The translations under genes were made by a program, and so were the position numbers. The notes under the pieces are model-generated. The model ran no database searches and was not told the origin of the DNA. It saw nothing but the letters and a program-made list of their open reading frames with translations. From NCBI GenBank assembly GCA_019312705.1, contig JAFDCW010000266.1, positions 1 to 6,476 on the forward strand: a stretch of 6,476 nt of DNA. The letters run 5' to 3'. Each line of letters begins with the position of its first letter. Within the stretch, counting starts at the first letter, position 1. Shown in pieces: positions 1-6,476 of the stretch. This DNA comes from Deltaproteobacteria bacterium. Lineage in GTDB: Bacteria; Myxococcota; Polyangia; Polyangiales; B10-G4.

Positions 1-867
1 CCCTTCGTCGGCGATACGTTCATGGGCATTTTGACCCAGCACATGTTCGAAGACATCCCCAACCTCGAGGTGGTGAACCCAAACGTGCAGTGCTCCGAAG
101 AGCTCGCCTTGGTCATCTACAAGACCATGTCGAAGGACGCCGACGAACGGTACCCCGACATGCCCGCCCTAGGGCGCGCGGTTGCTGATGCGATGGAGCT
201 CGAAGGCGCCTTCGGCGTCGACACCATGGTCGGCTGGGGCGAGGCCGGCAACCCGCTCAAGCGGGTGAGCGCCGCCGAGGCGGCTGCGACGATCGAGATA
301 GAGCCGACCAGCGGGCGCGCCAAGCTCTTTGCCATCGCCGGGATTGGCCTGTTGCTCATCACCGGGGGCATCGGCGCCTATCTCGCGTTTCAGCCTCCGT
401 CTACGGCGGCCAACGGGGCGAACACCCTCGCCGCAGTGGGCAACGAGCCCCCGGTCCCCGAAAACGGGACCGCGCCTCTCGCCGGCGCCGCCGATGCGGG
501 CGAGGCCGACGCGGACGCCGCGGCGGAAGATCCGACGGCCGTCGAAATGATGATGGTCACCATCGAGGTGGTCACCCGCCCCGCCGGCGCGGAGATCATG
601 GTTGGCGGAGATGTCGTGTGCGACCCGAGCCCGTGCTCCTTCGACGCCGAGGTCGGTCAGTCGATACGTATCCAGGCTCGCAAGGGCAACTTCATGGCGA
701 CCCGGGATCTCGAGCCCGGCCAGGCGATGGCCATCGAAATGCAGCTAGCCCGGAGGCCGCGGCGCCACGACCGCAACGCCGAGATGACCGCCGGCATGCG
801 CCCCGCGATGATGAGTGGCAGCCACAGCGACCTGAAGACGCCGTCGATCTTCCAGATGAGTCGCTAG
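1..867 (+). CDS. Ser/Thr protein kinase, C-terminal part, with membrane helix and PEGA-like domain (5' partial)
   Basis: The reading frame is open from the first base, so the gene starts upstream; the ATG at 22 is internal, not the start. Numbering codons from base 1, residues 1-70 look like the end of a Hanks-type (PknB-like) kinase C-lobe: an opening PFVGDTF, a helical stretch, then DERYPDM at about 48-54, whose Arg matches the conserved subdomain XI arginine. The ATP-binding and catalytic loops lie outside the window. An Ala/Glu-rich juxtamembrane linker follows, then one hydrophobic helix at about 109-130 and a low-complexity Ala/Pro/Asp linker. Residues about 186-249 resemble a PEGA domain (TRPAGAEIMVGG, then an extra Cys pair at 207 and 212 that could form a disulfide). 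A basic, Met-rich tail of about 39 residues ends at TAG 865-867. By family knowledge it would phosphorylate cytoplasmic Ser/Thr targets while the PEGA part sits outside the membrane; its ligand and substrates cannot be read from the sequence. It converges on the Cys-rich gene 44 bp away. Confidence 0.9.
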   Translation, partial: PFVGDTFMGILTQHMFEDIPNLEVVNPNVQCSEELALVIYKTMSKDADERYPDMPALGRAVADAMELEGAFGVDTMVGWGEAGNPLKRVSAAEAAATIEIEPTSGRAKLFAIAGIGLLLITGGIGAYLAFQPPSTAANGANTLAAVGNEPPVPENGTAPLAGAADAGEADADAAAEDPTAVEMMMVTIEVVTRPAGAEIMVGGDVVCDPSPCSFDAEVGQSIRIQARKGNFMATRDLEPGQAMAIEMQLARRPRRHDRNAEMTAGMRPAMMSGSHSDLKTPSIFQMSR

Positions 868-911
868 GAGTTGGTCGCCACGCGACGGCGCGGCCGTACG
901 GCGCAGACCGC
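868..911. terminator. Convergent intergenic gap with small GC-rich hairpins, possible weak terminator
   Basis: This 44-bp gap lies between two converging stop codons (TAG at 865-867 on plus, TAA at 912-914 on minus). It can form two mutually exclusive short hairpins: GTCGC/GCGAC at 874-886 with a 3-nt loop, and ACGGC/GCCGT at 885-897 with a 3-nt loop. A 10-bp perfect palindrome, GCCGTACGGC, lies at 893-902. There is no T-tract on either strand, so this is not a classical intrinsic terminator. Termination could be Rho-dependent or rely on the convergent arrangement. This is a structural observation with weak functional support. Confidence 0.22.
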
Positions 912-3900
912 TTAGTTGCCGCACATGCCGGGGGTACCCCCGCCGCCGCAGGTGTCGGGGCCGCTGCAAGGGTCTCCGCAGTTCATGGTGCCGCCGCAGC
1001 CATCGTCGATCCCGGGCCCGCATTCGCCAGCTGCGCAGGCCCGAGTCGTGCACCCGCAAATCTTGGCGGTGCCGCCGCCGCCACAGGTGTCGGGCGATGT
1101 GCAGGTTCCGCAGTTCAGGGTGCCGCTGCATCCGTCGCCCTGAGTGCCGCAGTTTAGGCCACCGGTGCACGAGGTCCTCGGCACGCAGACGCACATGTTA
1201 GCCATGCATTGATCGAGTCCGCTGCAGGTTCCGCAGTTCAGGGTGCCGCTGCAGCCGTCGCTCTGAGTGCCGCAGTCTCGCCCACCGGTGCACGAGGTTC
1301 TCGGCACGCAGACACACATGCCCGCCATGCATTGATCGAGCCCGCTGCAGCTGCCGCAGTTCAGGGTGCCGCTGCATCCGTCGCTCTGAGTGCCGCAGTT
1401 TGCCCCGCCGGTGCAGCTGGTCCTCGGTACGCACGTGCACATGCCGGCCATGCAGACGTCGAGGCCGCTGCAGGAGCCGCAGTTGACGGTACCTCCGCAG
1501 CCATCGGGTTGGGTGCCGCAGTCTTGAGGCCCGCTGCAGCTGCCTCGCGGCGTACATCCGCAAATGTTGGCTGTCGGGCCTCCGCTACAGGTTTCGGGGC
1601 TGGAGCAGTTGTCGGAGCAGGCGCTGCAGTTCGAGTCGGTGTGAATCGGCGTCTCACACCCGTCGGGGTCTGAGCCGTTGCAGTTGCGGAAGATTCCGGA
1701 GCAGGAGTCGATTCGGCAAGAGCCGGTAGAGCAAGTCGCGGAGGCGTTGGCGCGGTTGCAAGCGCTACCGCACATGCCGCAATGAGTGAGGCTGTTGAGC
1801 CGAGTCTCGCAGCCGTTGGAACCGTTGCCGTCGCAGTTGCCCCAGCCACTGTTGCAGGAGGAGATTCGGCAGGACCCGCTGGAGCACGTCGCTGTGGCGT
1901 TCGCCCGGGAGCAGCTCGTACCGCAGGACCCACAGTTGGTGAGGCTATTGAGGCGCGTCTCGCAGCCGTTGCCGGGGCCACCGCTGCAGTCGCCCCAGCC
2001 GCCGTTGCAGCTGGCGATTTCGCAGCTCTGAGAAGCGCAGGTGGGCGTTGCGTTCGCCGTGGTGCAGCCCATTCCGCACCCATTGCAGTCGCTCAATGTG
2101 CGCAGGCTCGTCTCGCACCCGTTGGCGTAGCCGCCTCGGCAGTCGTCGTGGGTGGGATTACAGGAGTCGATCCGGCAAACCCGGGCAACGCAGGCAGGTG
2201 TGCCGTTCCTGACCGAGCACCGGTCGCCGCAAGCATCGCAGTTGGACACCGTGTTGAGCGCGGTCTCGCAGCCATTGGTGCCGCCGTCGCAATCGGCTCG
2301 ATCTGCGCCATTGCAGACGCACTGGAAGGCACCGGAGCCTGGGCTCGTCTCAGTGCAGTCTTGATCGGCGGGGTTTCCGGCGCTGTCGAAACATACGTTG
2401 CCGCAGACACCGCAGTTATCGACGCCGTCGTAGCGCACGCACCTGGCGGCGGCCCCTACGCCGCAGCACATCTCATTGTTGGTGGCGTCGCAGGCGGGCC
2501 CCGAGCCGCAAGAGCATGTGCCGCCGATGCACTCGGGGCTGTTGCACAGGTTGGCGACGGGCTTGCCAGAGGGAGCGCCGGCATTGCAGTCGTTCCCGCA
2601 GGAGCCGCAGTTCGCGGGGTCGCCGCAGCCTTCACACCCGGTCGAGCAGCACCGGTCGCCCGCGTTGCACGAGGCGCTGCCATCGCCCTCGAAGGTACAG
2701 ACGCACGCGCCGTCTTGGCAGTTGTCGTCCTCGATGATGTCGCAGGCGTTTCTGCAGCCGCCGCAGTTTTGGAAGCTCAGGGTCGTGTCGATTGGGGTGG
2801 CCTCGTTCGCCCCCGTGATGTCGACCACGCACCACTCCATAGCGGCGCCAGCGGGGCACAGAACGCATCCCTCGGTGCCGTCGGGGTAACTGGCCGCGCC
2901 AGGCGTCGAGTAGACCTCGTTGACCGTGGTGTTGCAGTTGTTGTCGATGGCGTCGCACATCTCCGCGGCCCCCGGGCTGACCGCCATGTTGCCCTCGCAG
3001 GCGGCCGGTTCGACCCAGCCGTCTCCGTCCGAATCCCCCCCGCAGCCTTCGTCGACTTCGCCATCGCAGTCGTTGTCGACGGTGCCGTCGCATTGCTCCG
3101 GGGCTTCCGGATAGACCAGGGCGTTCGTGTCGTCGCAGTCCCGGCCCGCCGCGAGGAAGCCGTCGCCGTCGACGTCTCCCGGATCGCACGGGTCATCGGC
3201 GAGACCGTCGCAATCCTGGTCGATGCCGTCGCCGCAGATCTCCGTGGCCCCGACGCGGATCCCCGCGTCACAGTCGTTGCAATCGCACCCTGCGACCATC
3301 GAAACCTGGCACGCGATGGAACCGTCTCGGTCCTGGTCATCGGGTGCGCAAGTCGCGAGCTCGTCGACCAGGCCATTGCAGTTTTCGTCCACCGGCGTGC
3401 CCCCCGTCGGCGTGCAGACCTCGGTTGCGCCGGGGCTGATCGTGGCGTCAGCGTCGTTGCAGTCGAGGTCGCTCCCGAAACCGTCCCCGTCGAGATCGCA
3501 GCGGCGGTCGGCACCGTCGCAGTCCTCATCGCGTCCGTTCTCACACTCGAGGGGGGCGTCCACGTCGCAGTCTACTTGCTCTTCAACGGACCGCATCTCG
3601 CACGGGGTACGGGTCTCCGGATCACGCATGGGCCGGATGTCCGGGTCGTTGTCGTTACAATCGCACGTGCCGACGACGCTGAAGGGGGAGCACTTGGCGA
3701 AGCCGTCTTCGTCCTCGTCGGTGCAGGCCACGTCGCCGCCATGGTCATCCGGGGCCCAGGGCTGGTTGCAGCTTTGGTCGATCTCGTCGTTGCAGAGCTC
3801 TGGGGCACCAGGGTAGGTGCCCTGGGGCGGGTCGCAGCAGCCCACGGTGGGGTCGACTGTCCGATCGCAGGGCACGCGCACGGAGCCGTCCGCAATCAGG

Positions 3901-4448
3901 TCACAGTCCTGTTCCTCTGGGAACGCGGAACGCTCGTTGCAGTCGCCCGCGATCGCCGCCGTGCACCGATGCGGATATGCCGCGTCGCAGGGATCACCGT
4001 TTGCATCGAAGCATGCCTCGTCGGGGTTCTCTACGAATCCGTCGCCGTCCCGGTCGTTTGCTAGGGGCACGAGGCGAATGCCGTCTTCGATGATTTCGTT
4101 GGTGATCTCGTAGCACCGGGTCGCGACCACCTTGATGCCGCGGGCGTTGGTCCCCTCGAGGTGGACCATCACGGGGTGCGGCTCGTTGAGCTCGACGGTC
4201 ACCCGGATGGGGAGGTCGCCGTTGATCTCTTCCTGCGACCGGCCGATACCGTGCACGGATTCTGAAACCCGAGGATCGAGGGGGTCGAGGACGATCGTCC
4301 GGACCGTCAGCTGGTCGACCCCGGCCTCGGTGCGAACCGTGAGGAAAACCGCGTACTCGTCGGGCTGGCAGCCCGCGGTGAATCCGGTGAGGGCCGTCAG
4401 AGTGACGAACAGTGGAAGGGTAAGTCGAAAGACGGCTCGTGAGGCCAC
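912..4448 (-). CDS. Large cysteine-rich predicted lipoprotein with MopE-like and tandem 8-Cys repeats
   Basis: I do not recognise a named gene. The 1178-residue product begins with GTG at 4446-4448; an in-frame TAG lies 12 bases upstream, so no longer start is possible. Residues 1-26 look like a signal peptide (Arg4, Arg8, hydrophobic core) ending in FTAG-C27, a near-consensus lipobox with Thr instead of the usual Leu at -3. Lipoprotein is therefore likely, with plain secretion as the alternative. Residues 28-130 form a Cys-poor domain. Residues 132-511 hold about six acidic DxDGDGF...DCDD...PGA...CD..DNDCDG units like the MopE-type putative metal-binding motif. Residues 512-725 are irregular and Cys-rich (several NCGxCGNxC). 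Residues 726-929 are four 51-residue units and 965-1178 are four to five 41-residue units, each with 8 Cys. By hand count there are about 149 Cys (nearly 13%) and only four Lys. An export destination fits dense disulfides and Ca- or metal-binding loops, but the ligand and role are unknown. A perfect TATAAT lies upstream; the ribosome site is weak (TAGG, 8 nt before GTG). Confidence 0.93.
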   Translation of the reverse strand: MASRAVFRLTLPLFVTLTALTGFTAGCQPDEYAVFLTVRTEAGVDQLTVRTIVLDPLDPRVSESVHGIGRSQEEINGDLPIRVTVELNEPHPVMVHLEGTNARGIKVVATRCYEITNEIIEDGIRLVPLANDRDGDGFVENPDEACFDANGDPCDAAYPHRCTAAIAGDCNERSAFPEEQDCDLIADGSVRVPCDRTVDPTVGCCDPPQGTYPGAPELCNDEIDQSCNQPWAPDDHGGDVACTDEDEDGFAKCSPFSVVGTCDCNDNDPDIRPMRDPETRTPCEMRSVEEQVDCDVDAPLECENGRDEDCDGADRRCDLDGDGFGSDLDCNDADATISPGATEVCTPTGGTPVDENCNGLVDELATCAPDDQDRDGSIACQVSMVAGCDCNDCDAGIRVGATEICGDGIDQDCDGLADDPCDPGDVDGDGFLAAGRDCDDTNALVYPEAPEQCDGTVDNDCDGEVDEGCGGDSDGDGWVEPAACEGNMAVSPGAAEMCDAIDNNCNTTVNEVYSTPGAASYPDGTEGCVLCPAGAAMEWCVVDITGANEATPIDTTLSFQNCGGCRNACDIIEDDNCQDGACVCTFEGDGSASCNAGDRCCSTGCEGCGDPANCGSCGNDCNAGAPSGKPVANLCNSPECIGGTCSCGSGPACDATNNEMCCGVGAAARCVRYDGVDNCGVCGNVCFDSAGNPADQDCTETSPGSGAFQCVCNGADRADCDGGTNGCETALNTVSNCDACGDRCSVRNGTPACVARVCRIDSCNPTHDDCRGGYANGCETSLRTLSDCNGCGMGCTTANATPTCASQSCEIASCNGGWGDCSGGPGNGCETRLNSLTNCGSCGTSCSRANATATCSSGSCRISSCNSGWGNCDGNGSNGCETRLNSLTHCGMCGSACNRANASATCSTGSCRIDSCSGIFRNCNGSDPDGCETPIHTDSNCSACSDNCSSPETCSGGPTANICGCTPRGSCSGPQDCGTQPDGCGGTVNCGSCSGLDVCMAGMCTCVPRTSCTGGANCGTQSDGCSGTLNCGSCSGLDQCMAGMCVCVPRTSCTGGRDCGTQSDGCSGTLNCGTCSGLDQCMANMCVCVPRTSCTGGLNCGTQGDGCSGTLNCGTCTSPDTCGGGGTAKICGCTTRACAAGECGPGIDDGCGGTMNCGDPCSGPDTCGGGGTPGMCGN
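915..1556 (-). repeat. Tandem 41-residue (123-bp) 8-Cys repeats, four good units plus a diverged fifth
   Basis: Units start at Cys 965, 1006, 1047, 1088 and 1133. The first three share C-x5-C-x5-C-x6-C-x5-C-x2-C-x5-C-x4-C, with the recurring motifs CVPRTSCTGG, CGTQSDGCSGTLNCG and CSGLDQCMAGMC. The fourth has a 4-residue insertion before its last Cys (GGGGTAKI). The fifth, at 915-1052, keeps 8 Cys but has altered spacing and ends the protein at ...MCGN. At DNA level the second and third units (1311-1433 and 1188-1310) match at about 106 of 123 bases by hand alignment, which suggests fairly recent tandem duplication. Confidence 0.93.
1662..2273 (-). repeat. Four tandem 51-residue (153-bp) 8-Cys repeats
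   Basis: These are residues 726-929 of the Cys-rich protein. Each unit opens with GCET at residues 726, 777, 828 and 879, with a fifth opening at 930, so the period is exactly 51 residues. All four units share one cysteine spacing: C-x9-C-x2-C-x3-C-x8-C-x4-C-x4-C-x6-C-x7, giving 8 Cys each. Conserved non-Cys positions include the ET after the first Cys, an NA or NG before the fifth Cys, and an I-x-S-C-N core. The fifth copy breaks down after its CSxC and leads into the next repeat family. An even Cys number per unit suggests four disulfides, possibly all within one unit. Confidence 0.93.
2916..4055 (-). repeat. MopE-like acidic metal-binding repeat region (about six units)
   Basis: This covers residues 132-511 of the Cys-rich protein. 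Unit heads are visible at DRDGDGF (132-138), DEDEDGF (244-250), DLDGDGF (318-324), DQDRDGS (371-377), DVDGDGF (425-431) and DSDGDGW (472-478). Most are followed by a D-C-[DN]-D element, a PGA/PEA turn, and a DNDCDG-like tail such as the one at 458-463. The DxDxDG heads resemble calcium-binding loops of EF-hand or thrombospondin type 3 style; the whole unit matches my memory of the Pfam putative metal-binding motif (MopE family). The first two units are long and irregular, the third to fifth are close to canonical, and the last is shortened. Metal binding is inferred from family resemblance. Confidence 0.82.
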
Positions 4449-4477
4449 GACCGTAGCCTAGCAGACGCCGGTACCAT

Positions 4478-4505
4478 TTGCTTCGCCGCAGTGGAGGATT
4501 ATAGC
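4478..4505 (+). promoter_or_regulatory. Weak candidate sigma-70-like promoter for mutS2
   Basis: TTGCTT at 4478-4483 and TATAGC at 4500-4505 are separated by 16 bp, matching consensus at about 3 of 6 and 4 of 6 bases. The predicted start would be near 4511-4513, about 20 nt before the ATG at 4532. It shares the AT-rich patch with the minus-strand TATAAT, so the two promoters would overlap and compete if both are real. Such weak matches occur by chance. Confidence 0.22.
4498..4503 (-). promoter_or_regulatory. Candidate -10 box (TATAAT) for the Cys-rich protein gene
   Basis: Read on the minus strand this is a perfect TATAAT, in the only AT-rich patch of the 83-bp divergent region. It would start transcription near 4490 and give a leader of about 40 nt before the GTG at 4448. 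No good -35 hexamer lies 16-19 bp upstream (about TCGTCC), so activity might need an activator or another sigma factor. Assignment rests on the -10 match and position only. Confidence 0.4.
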
Positions 4506-4531
4506 GGCGGTCGCCCCTCTGGACGACTGAG

Positions 4532-6476
4532 ATGACGACGAACAAGACGCTCCTGGACCTCGAATGGCCCCGCCTGCTGGCGGCGGTGCGCGCCCGGTCG
4601 GTGGCCCCGGGGGCCGCCGAACGGCCCATCGCCCTCGCCGACAGCGCCGCAGGGGCCCGCGCGGCCCTTGCGGAGACCGGCGAGGCCCTGGGCCTGCTCG
4701 CGGCGGACGAGCCCCTGCCGCTCCGGGGGATTCGTGATGTTCGGCCGGGGCTGGAACGGGTCGCCCGGGAAGGTGTGCTCGACGGTCCGGGGCTCCGCGA
4801 CCTCTCCCTGACCCTCGAAACGGCGACCGGCCTCGGCCGCTTCCTGGGCCGACGCCGCGATCGGCTGCCAGCCCTCCATGCGGCCTGCGCCATCGACCCG
4901 ACCCTCGAGCGCCTCACCGACGAGATCAGCATTGCGATCGAGGCCGACGGGACCGTCTCTTCCCAAGCGAGCCCGGAGCTCCGGCGCTTGCGCACCGAGG
5001 TGCACAACCTGAGGGCCCGCCTGGTCTCTCGCCTCGAGGAGATGATCCACAAGAACGCCGCGATCCTCTCGGACACTTTCTACACCACCCGTGATGGACG
5101 CTACGTGCTGCCGGTCCGGAGCGACGCCCACGAGCGCTTCCCCGGGATTGTCCATGGCACGTCGGCGAGCGGGGCGACGCTCTTCGTCGAACCCCGAGGC
5201 GTGGTCACCCAGGGCAATCGCCTCAAGGTCGCCCAGGCCGAGATGGAACGCGAGGAGACGCGAATCCTGGCGCTCCTGAGCGACCTCGTCCGCGAACGCC
5301 ACGGATCGGCGGCGGCTGCCCTCGATGCCCTCGAGCACGCTGACCTCCGGAACGCGATGGCGCTCCTCGGGCAGGAACTCGATGGGTTGATCCTGCCCAT
5401 CACCGACGAGGCTCGGGTTCATTTGATCGCGGCGCGCCACCCGCTCCTGATCCTCGACGGAGTCGCGGTGGTCCCCAACGATGTGAGTCTCGACCCCGCG
5501 ACTGCCCTCGTGGTCTCCGGCCCGAACGCTGGCGGAAAGACGGTCGCCCTCAAGGTTGTCGGCCTCGCGGCATTGATGGCTCGGGCCGGCATACCCATCT
5601 CCGCCGCACCGGGCAGCACCATCGGGTATTTCGACCCCATTCTCACCGACGTCGGTGATGAACAGTCCATCGAGAAGAACCTTTCGACCTTTTCCGCCCA
5701 CGTTCGAAACATCGGCGAGATCCTCGCTGCCGCCGGGCCCCGGGCGATGGTCCTCCTCGACGAGCTCGCCGGTGGGACCGACCCCGCCGAGGGTGCTGCC
5801 CTCGCTTGCGCCGTCGTCGAGGCCCTAGTCGGCCGGGGGGCCCTCGTCGCGGTCACCACCCATTACGAGCAGCTGAAAGCCTTCGCCCTCACCGAGCCCT
5901 CGCTTCGCAACGCGTCGGTCGGCTTCGACGTCGACAAACTCCTCCCGACCTTCGAGCTCCTCGCGGACGTGCCCGGGGCATCGAGTGCCCTCTCGGTCGC
6001 TTCTCGCTTTGGTATCGGCCCTGACGTCATTGACCGGGCTCGCGCGATCCTTCCGGCCCATGCCCGGGGCTTCGACGACCTCACGCGGGAGCTCGGGGAT
6101 GCCCGCGCGCGGTACGAGGGAGAGGCCCGCGGCCTCGAGGAAGAGCGCCGGGCCCTCGCGGACCAAACCGCCCGGGCCCAACATCGAACCCGCGAACTCG
6201 AGGAGCGCGACAAGAAAGGCCTCGGTGAAGAGGCGGCGAAGCTTCGGGACGAGCTTCGCGGCGCCCGGGACGAGGTGCGGCGTGTTCGAAAGGAGATGCG
6301 CCGTCGGGCCCGAGAGGGCGACGAGGGCGCCATCGAAGTCGCTCGACGCGAGCTCGAGGCGGTGGCGACGGCGACCGAAGGGGCCCGTCAGAACGCCGAG
6401 GTGTCCGTCGTCGACGAGCAGACGACTCCGCCGATATCCCTCGACTCACTCACCCCGGGCACCACGGTCTACGTGC
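4532..6476 (+). CDS. mutS2: Endonuclease MutS2 / ribosome-rescue ATPase (3' partial)
   Basis: The frame opens at ATG 4532 (in-frame TAG at 4502-4504, no earlier ATG) and stays open to the window end, giving 648 codons of an expected roughly 780-800. GGA at 4521-4523 is a weak ribosome site. The order is typical of MutS2. There is no mismatch-recognition domain; an N-terminal helical lever/clamp region covers about 1-300, with the family motifs DGRYVLPV (188-195) and SASGATLF (211-218). The MutS ATPase has Walker A GPNAGGKT (330-337), DVGDEQS (373-379), signature STFSAH (385-390), Walker B VLLDE (407-411; Asp410, Glu411) and the His loop TTHYEQ (His444). VPGASSA begins at 480. A charged coiled coil spans about 514-625, and SLTPGTTVYV begins the KOW-like segment. 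The C-terminal Smr nuclease domain lies beyond the window. All ATPase residues I can see are intact. In studied bacteria MutS2 limits recombination or splits collided ribosomes (RqcU role in Bacillus); which applies here is unknown. It is transcribed divergently from the Cys-rich gene. Confidence 0.97.
   Translation, partial: MTTNKTLLDLEWPRLLAAVRARSVAPGAAERPIALADSAAGARAALAETGEALGLLAADEPLPLRGIRDVRPGLERVAREGVLDGPGLRDLSLTLETATGLGRFLGRRRDRLPALHAACAIDPTLERLTDEISIAIEADGTVSSQASPELRRLRTEVHNLRARLVSRLEEMIHKNAAILSDTFYTTRDGRYVLPVRSDAHERFPGIVHGTSASGATLFVEPRGVVTQGNRLKVAQAEMEREETRILALLSDLVRERHGSAAAALDALEHADLRNAMALLGQELDGLILPITDEARVHLIAARHPLLILDGVAVVPNDVSLDPATALVVSGPNAGGKTVALKVVGLAALMARAGIPISAAPGSTIGYFDPILTDVGDEQSIEKNLSTFSAHVRNIGEILAAAGPRAMVLLDELAGGTDPAEGAALACAVVEALVGRGALVAVTTHYEQLKAFALTEPSLRNASVGFDVDKLLPTFELLADVPGASSALSVASRFGIGPDVIDRARAILPAHARGFDDLTRELGDARARYEGEARGLEEERRALADQTARAQHRTRELEERDKKGLGEEAAKLRDELRGARDEVRRVRKEMRRRAREGDEGAIEVARRELEAVATATEGARQNAEVSVVDEQTTPPISLDSLTPGTTVYV

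Noticed and set aside
22..24. ATG as the start of the kinase-like gene
   Set aside because: The frame is open upstream to base 1, and the residues before it (PFVGDTF) continue the kinase C-lobe, so the ATG is internal.
618..1157. A plus-strand frame across the kinase 3' end and the gap
   Set aside because: Out of frame with the PEGA domain, Arg/Ala-rich, and overlaps both real genes.
915..2273. CRISPR array, suggested by regular repeats
   Set aside because: Units of 123 and 153 bp are in-frame coding repeats with conserved Cys spacing; there are no short direct repeats with unique spacers.
1782..4064. A 760-codon open frame on the plus strand, antisense to the Cys-rich gene
   Set aside because: Its product is a low-complexity Ala/Val/Arg/Gly mix with no domain pattern. 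It is what antisense of TGC-, GAC- and GGC-rich repeats gives in GC-rich DNA, while the minus frame has a signal peptide and periodic Cys motifs.
3994..5076. A 360-codon minus-strand frame spanning the start of the Cys-rich gene and the start of mutS2
   Set aside because: Arg/Ser-rich composition, crosses two real genes and their intergenic region, no motif; a GC-rich shadow.
4499..5701. A 400-codon open frame on the minus strand, antisense to mutS2
   Set aside because: The plus frame has every MutS2 ATPase motif in order. The antisense product has no recognisable domain and would also run into the divergent promoter region.

Overview
The window is GC-rich and tightly packed. It reads as a chromosomal segment of a myxobacterium-like organism (Myxococcota, formerly Deltaproteobacteria). 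Three things point that way, all by inference from protein style since no search was run: a membrane-anchored Ser/Thr kinase with a PEGA-type extracytoplasmic domain, a very large cysteine-rich exported protein with MopE-like metal-binding repeats, and a GC-rich mutS2.

Layout. Bases 1-867 (+) hold the 3' part of a eukaryotic-like Ser/Thr protein kinase gene: end of the kinase C-lobe, linker, one membrane helix and a PEGA-like domain. A 44-bp gap (868-911) with small GC-rich hairpins separates it from a convergent gene. Bases 912-4448 (-) encode a 1178-residue predicted lipoprotein or secreted protein with about 149 cysteines. From N to C terminus it has a signal sequence, a short beta-rich-looking domain, about six MopE-like acidic units, an irregular Cys-rich segment, four 51-residue units with exactly conserved spacing of 8 Cys, and four to five 41-residue units with another 8-Cys pattern. 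An 83-bp divergent intergenic region (4449-4531) contains a perfect TATAAT on the minus strand. Bases 4532-6476 (+) are the first 648 codons of mutS2, complete through the ATPase and coiled coil but cut off before the Smr domain.

The three genes do not form an obvious pathway. The kinase and the Cys-rich protein are convergent, and the Cys-rich protein and mutS2 are divergent, so each is probably its own transcription unit here. The part most worth a second look is the modular Cys-rich protein: its two 8-Cys repeat types and its tandem DNA repeats suggest a disulfide-stabilised surface or periplasmic filament-like protein that changes by repeat duplication. The window is fully coding apart from the two short intergenic regions. 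The many other open frames are antisense or out-of-frame shadows produced by GC-rich codon use.
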